From JACJYE01 sp964432875 (GTDB taxonomy: Bacteria > Bacteroidota > Bacteroidia > Chitinophagales > Saprospiraceae), in the NCBI GenBank assembly GCA_964432875.1, contig CAYSPJ010000207.1, positions 1 to 6,684 on the forward strand: DNA of 6,684 nt, given 5' to 3'. A program made the position numbers and the translations under genes. Below are positions 1 to 6,237 of this stretch, one piece after another. Every line of letters starts with the position of its first letter. The first letter of the stretch is position 1. The notes below the pieces were generated by a model. The model made no database searches and was not told where the DNA came from. It worked only from the letters and a program-made list of their open reading frames with translations.

Positions 1-45
1 TGGCGGTGAAAGGGCAAGGCTTGGGCTGTCAAGAATTTCGTTCAT
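1..45 (-). CDS. Possible start of a further downstream gene, cut by the window edge
   Basis: An ATG at 45 opens a frame that stays open to position 1, giving 15 residues (MNEILDSPSLALSPP). It begins 6 bases after the TAG stop of the SecB-like gene, a spacing like that between the other genes of this operon. Nothing in 15 residues allows recognition, and a frame this short can be open by chance. It is listed only because its position would make it a fourth member of the toxin-antitoxin-chaperone transcript. A GTG overlapping the preceding stop (50-52) was considered as an alternative start, but that frame closes after seven codons. Confidence 0.25.
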   Translation of the reverse strand, partial: MNEILDSPSLALSPP

Positions 46-51
46 GGGGCA

Positions 52-531
52 CTAGTGCAATGCCTTTACATCGGCAAGGCTGAAGTAATCCTGAACGACC
101 TTCTGAGGGTTGAGGATAGGGATGTAGAATTCGCCCTGAAACTTCCCGTAAGTACGCGTGCTGATCATGCCGCGTACCGTACTAATGGCAATGCCGGTGA
201 GTGATGCTAGTAACTCCTTCGGCAGTTTAATCCCCTTAGCTGCTGTATCAATGTAAAAAGCGAGGTTGTGGATGCGGTATTCTACCTGCCCAATAAACTT
301 CAACAGCTCAAGCTTCTCGTTTTCTCGATCATATAAATAGACGATGGAGATGACAACAGAAAATATTTCGGCTTTCAAATCCCAGACGTAGTCAAAGGTA
401 AAGCCGTAGTCCAGTTGATCGGCCTGGAAATGATTGACAAATTCATCGGGAAGGAACGGCACGCAGATTTCCAGTTCCCGGATTTTATGGATTTGATACT
501 TGATCGTCTCTGGAGATTTGGGCTTGGCCAT
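52..531 (-). CDS. SecB-like chaperone, third gene of a toxin-antitoxin-chaperone module
   Basis: This 159-residue soluble protein has no signal peptide or membrane segment. Its layout follows SecB. Residues 12-17 (YQIHKI) resemble the first SecB strand (FQIQRI in E. coli). Residues 42-88 form an alternating hydrophobic strand region ending in GQVEYRIHNL, like the SecB segment around CEVQQGGIFSI. Residues 103-124 (LPKELL..., then IAISTVRGMIS) match the helix that in E. coli SecB reads [20 protein letters not shown]. The end (FYIPILNPQKVVQDYF) matches the SecB segment LNLAPVNFDALFMNY. SecB of E. coli is 155 residues, so the length fits. ATG at 531 is 4 bases after the antitoxin stop, which suggests co-translation. 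The inferred role is to bind the antitoxin tail, protect it from degradation and let it neutralise the toxin, as Rv1957 does in M. tuberculosis. General export chaperoning is an alternative. The similarity was judged by eye; the fold call is fairly secure, the precise role inferred. Confidence 0.74.
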   Translation of the reverse strand: MAKPKSPETIKYQIHKIRELEICVPFLPDEFVNHFQADQLDYGFTFDYVWDLKAEIFSVVISIVYLYDRENEKLELLKFIGQVEYRIHNLAFYIDTAAKGIKLPKELLASLTGIAISTVRGMISTRTYGKFQGEFYIPILNPQKVVQDYFSLADVKALH

Positions 532-535
532 GGAG

Positions 536-1033
536 TTATACTTTTACCTCGCAAGTCAACTCGTGCTTGATGGTGTAAAAAAACTGTGCCGCAGGCCGCA
601 CCACTTCCTGCCCCCCCCGAATCGCTAGAGGGCGCTCAGGCAATTGCTGTCGCTCGGTCGGTTCTAGCAATTCTTCCTTTCGCATCTCGCCATGCTTGAT
701 TTCCAAATAAAAAGGTGCTCGAGGGACATAGCTTGCCTTCCGCCGCACCATCCCACTAGCCTCTTTTTCAGCCAGCACCTCCAAGTCTTCAAATTCCAGC
801 ACCGGGGCTTTTCCGATAGCCAGCGACAATTCGATCAGCTTGGACAAACGGTGGTTAAACTCACCATTAAGCACTTGTGAGACATAACCTTTGCTCACAC
901 CGAGCTGTTCGGCGAACTGAGCGCGGGTCATGCTTTTTTCCTCCAAGTAATCTTCAACAGCGTTATATAGGTCATTTTGAATCTTCGTAATCCAATAACT
1001 GCCTGTCTCGAGTAATTCCTGATAAGTCTTCAT
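536..1033 (-). CDS. higA: XRE/HigA-type antitoxin with long C-terminal tail (candidate chaperone-addiction region)
   Basis: This 165-residue protein should be the DNA-binding antitoxin and repressor of the operon. Residues 1-35 are a helical N-terminal extension. Residues 36-57 (MTRAQFAEQLGVSKGYVSQ, then VLNG) are a clear XRE-type helix-turn-helix, followed by the supporting helices to about residue 83. Residues 84-165 form a basic, proline- and aromatic-containing tail that simple HigA antitoxins of about 90-110 residues lack. In TAC systems such a tail binds the SecB-like chaperone. The tail carries two related heptads, FYLEIKH (108-114) and FFYTIKH (151-157). A run of eight G on the coding strand (611-618) encodes part of R139-G140-G141. 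The ATG at 1033 lies 24 bases after the toxin stop and has AAAGG (1042-1046) eight bases upstream, a plausible ribosome binding site. The helix-turn-helix is certain; antitoxin identity rests on its neighbours. Confidence 0.87.
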   Translation of the reverse strand: MKTYQELLETGSYWITKIQNDLYNAVEDYLEEKSMTRAQFAEQLGVSKGYVSQVLNGEFNHRLSKLIELSLAIGKAPVLEFEDLEVLAEKEASGMVRRKASYVPRAPFYLEIKHGEMRKEELLEPTERQQLPERPLAIRGGQEVVRPAAQFFYTIKHELTCEVKV

Positions 1034-1057
1034 GGCAATTGCCTTTATACATTTGAT

Positions 1058-1483
1058 TTAAGTGCTATGGTTAGCTTCTTTAGCCGCAAAGTAGGCGAGC
1101 TTGATGCGCCGCATCTTCTCGATGGCTTTACTTTGAGCCTTACTCCCTTTTTTTAGCTCGCCCAGCACGATTACTCTGCCTGCCTCCTCGTCCTCGAACA
1201 AATAAAGCCGCAGTTGCTTGGCGCGGATTTCATAATCTGGGTAGCGATCACTTTTACTGCGATGCTTGAGTTCCTGAAACCACTTGGTTGGTACTCGCTT
1301 GCCGTGACACATCTCAGCCATGATAGACTGCAACTTGACCAGCGCTTCTTTTTGATTACCTGCTAGCTCCATGGCTTGCCAGAACTCGTCGAAGCGGCAG
1401 CGCCCCTCTTCGCTCAGCTTACAGAAAGCAACTACCGGATGAGGTGGCAAGCCAGGAACTGTTTCAAGCTCAAAGGTAGGCAT
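1058..1483 (-). CDS. higB: RelE/HigB-type toxin (Gp49-like family)
   Basis: This 141-residue protein has a C-terminal half typical of phage Gp49/HigB-like toxins of the RelE superfamily. A strand pair YEIRAKQLRLYLFED (84-98) and RVIVLGEL (103-110) is followed by a lysine-rich helix with KKGSKAQSKAIEKMRR (111-126) ending in an aromatic YF at 131-132. These proteins act in the cytoplasm and usually cleave mRNA on the ribosome. The basic residues K111, K112, K115 and R125/R126 are candidates for RNA contact, but catalytic residues vary in this family and were not assigned. The N-terminal half (residues 1-80), with cysteines at 21, 29 and 59, is less familiar and makes the protein somewhat longer than typical HigB. 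The toxin gene precedes the antitoxin, the order that distinguishes HigBA from most type II modules. ATG at 1483 sits right behind a candidate promoter and operator. Confidence 0.82.
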   Translation of the reverse strand: MPTFELETVPGLPPHPVVAFCKLSEEGRCRFDEFWQAMELAGNQKEALVKLQSIMAEMCHGKRVPTKWFQELKHRSKSDRYPDYEIRAKQLRLYLFEDEEAGRVIVLGELKKGSKAQSKAIEKMRRIKLAYFAAKEANHST

Positions 1484-1486
1484 TTG

Positions 1487-1524
1487 GTTTAGTTAAAGCT
1501 AAACTTTTTAGGTTTTTTAACACA
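1487..1524 (-). promoter_or_regulatory. Candidate promoter with overlapping operator for the toxin-antitoxin-chaperone operon
   Basis: Read on the minus strand, TGTG (1521-1524) is followed after 19 bases by TAGCTTTA (1494-1501). This is one mismatch in each box from the Bacteroidota consensus TTTG, 19-21 bases, TAnnTTTG. The start codon is 10 bases downstream of the second box, so the leader would be almost absent. A perfect inverted repeat, GTTTAG with CTAAAC separated by 6 bases (1487-1504), covers the same box. That is where a helix-turn-helix antitoxin would bind to repress its own operon. The boxes and the repeat are seen; the regulation is inferred. Confidence 0.42.
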
Positions 1525-1539
1525 TTTCTCTCGCCCCCC

Positions 1540-2592
1540 CTACCGATACCGCTCATTAATCCCCTCCAGCACTGCGCTGCCCGGGCACAAATCCTCATAG
1601 CCCAAAGTATTGAGCGGCTGTTGCACCGTCTGCTCCAGATCGTGGAGGCCCTGGCTTTGGGGGTCGATGTAGAGCAGGCCGGTGAGGATTTCGCCTTTGG
1701 CTTTGGATTCGTGCAGGCGGTTTACGGCGGAGGCACGGTTGGTGGGGTCCCAGTTGGGGGCCAGCTTATGGAGTTGGATGGCCGAGCCATCGTGCAGTTT
1801 CACTACCGCAGATTGGCCAGCGGGATAATTGACCTTGATTTCTTCTTTATGCGGCACAAAGTCAATGGTGGCGGTAGCCTCCAGGTGAGCACGCACGTAG
1901 TCGTAAGATTTGGTGGACTGCGGCTGGTTGTTGAAAGTGACGCAGGGCGAGATAATATCCAATATTGCAAAGCCAGGGTGCGACATGGCGGCCTTGATCA
2001 TGGGCACCAACTGGGTCTTATCGCCAGAAAAGCTGCGGCCGACGAAGGTAGCACCCAGTTCCAGCGCCAGGCCCACCAGGTCGATCGAAGGATAGGGGTT
2101 GATCGAGCCGCCCTTGCTTTGTGCCCCCAGATCGGAAGTAGCAGAGTGCTGCCCTTTAGTCAGGCCATAACAACCGTTGTTCATCACGATATAAAGCATG
2201 TTGACGTTGCGGCGGATGACGTGCACGAACTGCCCCATCCCGATAGAAGCCGAGTCGCCGTCGCCGGAGACCCCCATGTAGATTAAATCGCGGTTGGCCA
2301 GATAAGCGCCGGTGGCGATGGAGGGCATGCGGCCGTGCACGGCATTGAAGCCGTGGGAGTTGCTCAGGAAGTAGGTCGGTGTTTTAGACGAGCAGCCGAT
2401 GCCCGAGAGCTTGGCCAGGCGGTGCGGCTCGATCGACATTTCGTAGCAAGCCTGCACGATGGCGCCGCTGATGGAGTCGTGGCCGCAGCCAGCGCAGAGC
2501 GTGGAAATAGCGCCTTCATAGTCTGCCTTGGCATAGCCGATTTTATTTTTTGGCAATTCAGGATGCCGGAACTTGGGCCGTACGTAGGTCAT
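1540..2592 (-). CDS. korB: 2-oxoacid (probably 2-oxoglutarate):ferredoxin oxidoreductase, beta subunit
   Basis: This 350-residue subunit carries thiamine diphosphate and one [4Fe-4S] cluster. With KorA it decarboxylates a 2-oxoacid plus CoA to acyl-CoA and CO2 while reducing ferredoxin. The cluster ligands expected for the family are all present: C33 and C36 in LCAGCGH, C67 in GIGCSSK and C217 in SPCVTF. The thiamine-diphosphate and metal site is SGDGDS (109-114) and MNNGCYGLTKGQ (137-148). Residues 1-30 and 260-350 are less conserved, with the C-terminal end (GYEDLCPGS...) typical of longer beta subunits. The ATG at 2592 starts 2 bases after the korA stop, so translation is probably coupled. 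Substrate preference is inferred from overall resemblance to KorB; pyruvate or branched-chain 2-oxoacids cannot be excluded. No hairpin followed by a T-run is seen between its stop and the toxin promoter. Confidence 0.93.
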   Translation of the reverse strand: MTYVRPKFRHPELPKNKIGYAKADYEGAISTLCAGCGHDSISGAIVQACYEMSIEPHRLAKLSGIGCSSKTPTYFLSNSHGFNAVHGRMPSIATGAYLANRDLIYMGVSGDGDSASIGMGQFVHVIRRNVNMLYIVMNNGCYGLTKGQHSATSDLGAQSKGGSINPYPSIDLVGLALELGATFVGRSFSGDKTQLVPMIKAAMSHPGFAILDIISPCVTFNNQPQSTKSYDYVRAHLEATATIDFVPHKEEIKVNYPAGQSAVVKLHDGSAIQLHKLAPNWDPTNRASAVNRLHESKAKGEILTGLLYIDPQSQGLHDLEQTVQQPLNTLGYEDLCPGSAVLEGINERYR

Positions 2593-2594
2593 GC

Positions 2595-4409
2595 TTAAAC
2601 GGTTTGGGTAGTGAAGGTTTTGGAAATCTTTTTCTCGATGGTATCGGCGGTGATGGGTTTGCCGTCGTAGTTCAGCACCGGGATCAACTGCTGGGGCGCT
2701 ACTTCAAGCTCGTTGATGAGCAGGCTGCGCATCTGGGCATCCCGGTTTTGCTCCACCACGAAGACCTGCTCGTGGGCCGCGATAAATTCCCGGACCGTTT
2801 CGTTGAAGGGGAAGCTGATGAGCCGCAGGGCATCTATCTCCATGCCCTGCCCCCGGAGCAGTTCGATGGCTTCCAAGGCAGCGTAGGTGGTGGTGCCGAA
2901 GAAAATCATGCCGTAGGTGTTGTTGTGTTCGGCCTGATACAATTCTGGAGGGGGCACCAGCTTTTTGGCTGTCTCCCACTTTCTGGACAGGCGGTCCACA
3001 TTGCGCACATAAGCGTCGCCGTTTTCGGTATAGCGGGCATACTCATCCTTGGAGGTGCCCCGGGTGAAGAAAGCCCCTTTGGTGGGGTGGGTGCCGGGGA
3101 TGGTGCGATAGCAAATCCCGTCTTTGTCCACGTCCAGGTAGCGGCCAAACTTTTCAATTTGGTCTAATTCCTCGGCGGAGAGCACTTTACCGCAGTCGTA
3201 GCGGTGGGCATCATCCCATTTCAGTGCGGGCGAAAGGTGTTCGTTCATGCCCAGGTCGAGGTCCGACATTAGGATAATGGGGGTTTGCAGGCGGTCGGCC
3301 AGGTCGAAGGACTGTGCCGTGAGGCTGAAACACTCAGCGGGGGTGCTAGGGAAAATGAGTACGTGTTTGGTGTCGCCATGCGAAGCATAAGCGCTGGAGA
3401 GGATATCCGGTTGTTGCGTACGAGTAGGCATGCCGGTAGAAGGGCCGCCCCGCTGCACGTTGATGAGCACCGCTGGTATTTCGGCGAAGTAGGCCAGGCC
3501 CAGGAATTCGCTCATCAGAGAGACACCCGGGCCACTGGTGGCGGTGAATGCCCGCGCGCCGTTCCAGGTGGCGCCGATGACTACGCCCATGGCTGCCAGC
3601 TCGTCTTCCGCTTGAACGATGGCAAATTTGCGCTTGCCGCTATGCTCGTCAATCCGCAATCGGCTAACGTAAGCGCCAAACTCGCTGACTACGGAAGTGG
3701 AAGGCGTGATGGGGTACCAAGCTGCCACGGTCGCCCCCCCATAGATCGCCCCGAGCGCACAGGCCGTATTGCCATCCATGAGGATGCTGTCGCCAACCAG
3801 GTCGCGCCGCTCCAGGCGTATGCCCAATGGGCAGTCGTAGTGCTCCAAGGCATACTGCCGCCCCAGCTCCAGCGCCTTCATATTGGGCGCGATGAGTTTT
3901 TCCTTTTTCTTGAACTGCCCGCGCACGATGCCCTCCAGCACCTCGAACTCGATGTCGATCAGTGCCGACAGAGCGCCGACATAGATGATGTTTTTGAACA
4001 ACTGCCGCTGCCGGGGGTCGCCATAATGGTGCATAGCGATATCCATCATTGGCAGGGCGAGATAGTGGATGTCATCCCGGATAAATTGCGGGTGCAGCTT
4101 CTTCGTGCTATCATACATGAAATAACCGCCCGGCTTCACGCTGGCCACGTCTTCCATCATGCTTTGCGGATTGACGCAGACCATCAAATCGATGCCTTCC
4201 CTCCGGCCCAGGTAGCCCTTCTCACTAATGCGTACTTCGTACCAAGTGGGCAAGCCCTGGATGTTGGAGGGGAAAATGTTCTTGGGCGATACGGGGATGC
4301 CCATGCGGAAAATGGCCTTGGCAAACATGTTATTGGCGCTGGCCGAGCCGGTACCGTTCACATTGGCAAAACGGACGACGAAGTCGTTCACGGCGCGAAG
4401 TTGTTCCAT
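2595..4409 (-). CDS. korA: 2-oxoacid (probably 2-oxoglutarate):ferredoxin oxidoreductase, alpha subunit with fused gamma domain
   Basis: This 604-residue protein is a fusion of two classical subunits. Residues 1 to about 190 are the gamma (CoA-related) domain, with the glycine/small-residue segment NGTGSASANNMFAKAIFRMG (18-37) and a second conserved stretch MVCVNPQSMMEDV (76-88). Residues from about 205 to 400 are the alpha pyrimidine-binding domain, with the family hallmark YPITPST (232-238), the region QAEDELAAMGVVIGA (266-280) and the following TATSGPG. Residues 495-604 form the C-terminal transketolase-like domain. Length is in line with fused KorA proteins. The ATG at 4409 lies inside the end of the upstream oxidoreductase gene (22-base overlap), and korB follows after 2 bases. 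Together these show one operon and one complex. An in-frame G7 run at 3734-3740 (coding strand) is part of the conserved YGGATVA stretch and gives no sign of frameshift. Confidence 0.94.
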   Translation of the reverse strand: MEQLRAVNDFVVRFANVNGTGSASANNMFAKAIFRMGIPVSPKNIFPSNIQGLPTWYEVRISEKGYLGRREGIDLMVCVNPQSMMEDVASVKPGGYFMYDSTKKLHPQFIRDDIHYLALPMMDIAMHHYGDPRQRQLFKNIIYVGALSALIDIEFEVLEGIVRGQFKKKEKLIAPNMKALELGRQYALEHYDCPLGIRLERRDLVGDSILMDGNTACALGAIYGGATVAAWYPITPSTSVVSEFGAYVSRLRIDEHSGKRKFAIVQAEDELAAMGVVIGATWNGARAFTATSGPGVSLMSEFLGLAYFAEIPAVLINVQRGGPSTGMPTRTQQPDILSSAYASHGDTKHVLIFPSTPAECFSLTAQSFDLADRLQTPIILMSDLDLGMNEHLSPALKWDDAHRYDCGKVLSAEELDQIEKFGRYLDVDKDGICYRTIPGTHPTKGAFFTRGTSKDEYARYTENGDAYVRNVDRLSRKWETAKKLVPPPELYQAEHNNTYGMIFFGTTTYAALEAIELLRGQGMEIDALRLISFPFNETVREFIAAHEQVFVVEQNRDAQMRSLLINELEVAPQQLIPVLNYDGKPITADTIEKKISKTFTTQTV

Positions 4410-6184
4410 ATTGGAGCGGCTTTAGTGACGTTGTACAAATACTTTTGCATATCCCATGCAGCAGTGGGGCAGCGCTCGGCGCACAAACCACAATGCAGGC
4501 AGACGTCTTCATCTTTGACCATGACCCGGCCGGTGGGCAGGATTTCTGAGATATAGAGGTCTTGAGTCAAATTATTGGCTGGCGCGCTGAGGCGCTGGCG
4601 CAGGTCTTCTTCCTCTCCGTTAAGCGTAAAGGTGATGCAGGAAGTGGGGCAAATATCCATGCACGCATCACACTCGATGCAACGGCTGGTGTTGAAAACC
4701 GTCTGCACATCGCAGTTCAGGCAGCGCTGGGCTTCTTTGAAGCCGGTGGGCGAGTCGAAACCCAATTCGACCTCCAACATCCGGTCTTGCAGGGCGAGCT
4801 GTTTTTCGACATGGGGCACCTTATAGCGGGCGTCTTCCACCACCGGGCTGTCATAGCTCCACTCGTGGATGCCCATTTTTTGGCTGACCAGGTTAGTCAT
4901 CGGCGCCGGCCGGTTATAAACGGACTCTCCGCGGCAGAACAAGTCAATGGAGATAGCGGCCTGATGGCCATGGGCAACGGCCGTGATGATATTTTTGGGC
5001 CCAAAAGCCGCATCCCCGCCGAAGAAGACCCGGTCGAGGGTGGATTGGAAAGTCATTTTATCGACCACGGGCAAATCCCATTTGCCAAATTTGATGCCCA
5101 GGTCGCGCTCAATCCAGGGGAAGGAGTTGTCTTGTCCGATAGCGACCAGCACATCATCTGCTTCCATAAAGACATCAGGCTCGCCGGTGGGCATGAGCGA
5201 GCGGTTGCCGTTTTCATCATACACGGCGGCAACCTTGCCAAAGACCACCCCTTTGAGCTTGCCATTTTTGACCACAAACTCCTTGGGCGGCATATTATTG
5301 AGGATAGGGATGTCCTCGCGTTGGGCGTCCTCGATTTCCCAGGGGGACGCTTTCATGTCTTTGAAAGGGCTGCGCACCACTACCGTGACCTGCTCGCCGC
5401 CCAAGCGGCGCGCCGTGCGGCAACAATCCATAGCGGTATTGCCGCCGCCCAACACCAGCACTTTTTTGCCGATTTTTTCGGTATGCCCAAAAGCAACGCT
5501 GGCCAGCCACTCGATGCCGACGTGGATATTGCCCTGGGCGTCCCAGCGGCCGGGCAGCTTGGGCAGGTCTCCCCCCCGTGGCGCGCCGGTGCCTACAAAA
5601 ATCGCATCGTAGTCCTTCTCCAAAATATCCTTCATGCTGGAGACGAAGGTGTTGAAATGCGTATGCACGCCCATCCCCAGCACGTAGTTGACTTCTTCGT
5701 CCAGCACCGATTCTGGCAGGCGGAAGGCAGGGATCTGGCTGCGCATCATGCCGCCGCCGGTTTTTTGGTCGTCATAGAGGTGCAGCTCATAGCCCAGGGG
5801 TGCCAGATCGCGCGCTACCGTCAGCGAGGCTGGCCCGCCGCCGATGAGGGCGATTTTTTTGCCGTTTTTTTCCTTGGGCACCGCAGGCATCAATGAAAGC
5901 ACCTCGCCTTTATTGTCGGCAGCCACGCGCTTGAGGCGGCAGATTGCTACCGGTTCGTCTTCTACGCGCACGCGCCGGCAAGCTGGCTCGCAGGGGCGGT
6001 CACATGTACGCCCCAGGATGCCGGGGAATACATTCGATTCCCAATTGACCATATAGGCCTCCGTATAGCGCTCCGCGGCAATCAGGCGGATGTACTCCGG
6101 CACCGGCGTGTGGGCAGGGCAGGCGTACTGGCAATCCACTACTTTGTGGAAGTACTCCGGGTCTTTAATGTCGGTAGGTTTCAA
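4388..6184 (-). CDS. GltD-like FAD/NAD(P) oxidoreductase with C-terminal 2x[4Fe-4S] ferredoxin domain, partner of KorAB
   Basis: This 598-residue flavoprotein resembles the small subunit of NADPH-dependent glutamate synthase but has extra iron-sulfur clusters. The N-terminal cysteine-rich part has C18 and C22 (CQYACPAHTPVPEY), C61, C65 and C69 (GRTCDRPCEPACRR) and C82. FAD binds at IGGGPAS (114-120) and again near FFGGDAAFGP (387-396); NAD(P) binds at LGGGNTAMDC (245-254). Residues 488-491 hold the GltD-type RCLNCD. The C-terminus has two ferredoxin motifs, CIECDACMDICP (502-513) and CLHCGLCAERCP (562-573). It probably moves electrons between NAD(P)H and the KorAB/ferredoxin pool; no glutamate synthase large subunit is nearby. 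The start is unusual: a TTG at 6184, preceded in frame by ATT, CAG and a TAG stop, so no ATG or GTG is available. The next ATG (residue 45) would remove conserved C18 and C22. Some overlap of the name with dihydropyrimidine dehydrogenase-type subunits is possible. Confidence 0.9.
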   Translation of the reverse strand: MKPTDIKDPEYFHKVVDCQYACPAHTPVPEYIRLIAAERYTEAYMVNWESNVFPGILGRTCDRPCEPACRRVRVEDEPVAICRLKRVAADNKGEVLSLMPAVPKEKNGKKIALIGGGPASLTVARDLAPLGYELHLYDDQKTGGGMMRSQIPAFRLPESVLDEEVNYVLGMGVHTHFNTFVSSMKDILEKDYDAIFVGTGAPRGGDLPKLPGRWDAQGNIHVGIEWLASVAFGHTEKIGKKVLVLGGGNTAMDCCRTARRLGGEQVTVVVRSPFKDMKASPWEIEDAQREDIPILNNMPPKEFVVKNGKLKGVVFGKVAAVYDENGNRSLMPTGEPDVFMEADDVLVAIGQDNSFPWIERDLGIKFGKWDLPVVDKMTFQSTLDRVFFGGDAAFGPKNIITAVAHGHQAAISIDLFCRGESVYNRPAPMTNLVSQKMGIHEWSYDSPVVEDARYKVPHVEKQLALQDRMLEVELGFDSPTGFKEAQRCLNCDVQTVFNTSRCIECDACMDICPTSCITFTLNGEEEDLRQRLSAPANNLTQDLYISEILPTGRVMVKDEDVCLHCGLCAERCPTAAWDMQKYLYNVTKAAPIWNNFAP

Positions 6185-6237
6185 AATCTGCTAAGGTTTT
6201 TTATCGCCAATCCGCGTTAATACAATGCGGAAAAGCA

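Noticed and set aside
692..880. A 62-codon plus-strand frame inside the antitoxin gene
   Set aside because: It lies wholly opposite the helix-turn-helix gene and has no recognisable feature.
1621..3167. Several plus-strand frames opposite korB and the end of korA
   Set aside because: They mirror conserved minus-strand codons and have low-complexity composition; there is no independent support for translation.
3734..3740. G7 run in korA and a similar run at 5571-5577 as phase-variation sites
   Set aside because: Both lie in conserved core regions of metabolic enzymes and keep the frame; switching them off would have no evident benefit.
3285..4556. A long plus-strand open frame (423 codons) opposite korA
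   Set aside because: It is antisense to a gene with full KorA motifs. The translation is rich in His, Arg and Gly without any recognisable domain, as expected from a shadow of GC-rich coding sequence.
4562..5896. A long plus-strand open frame (444 codons) opposite the GltD-like gene
   Set aside because: The minus strand carries clear FAD, NAD(P) and iron-sulfur motifs over the same bases; the plus-strand reading has none and no plausible promoter.
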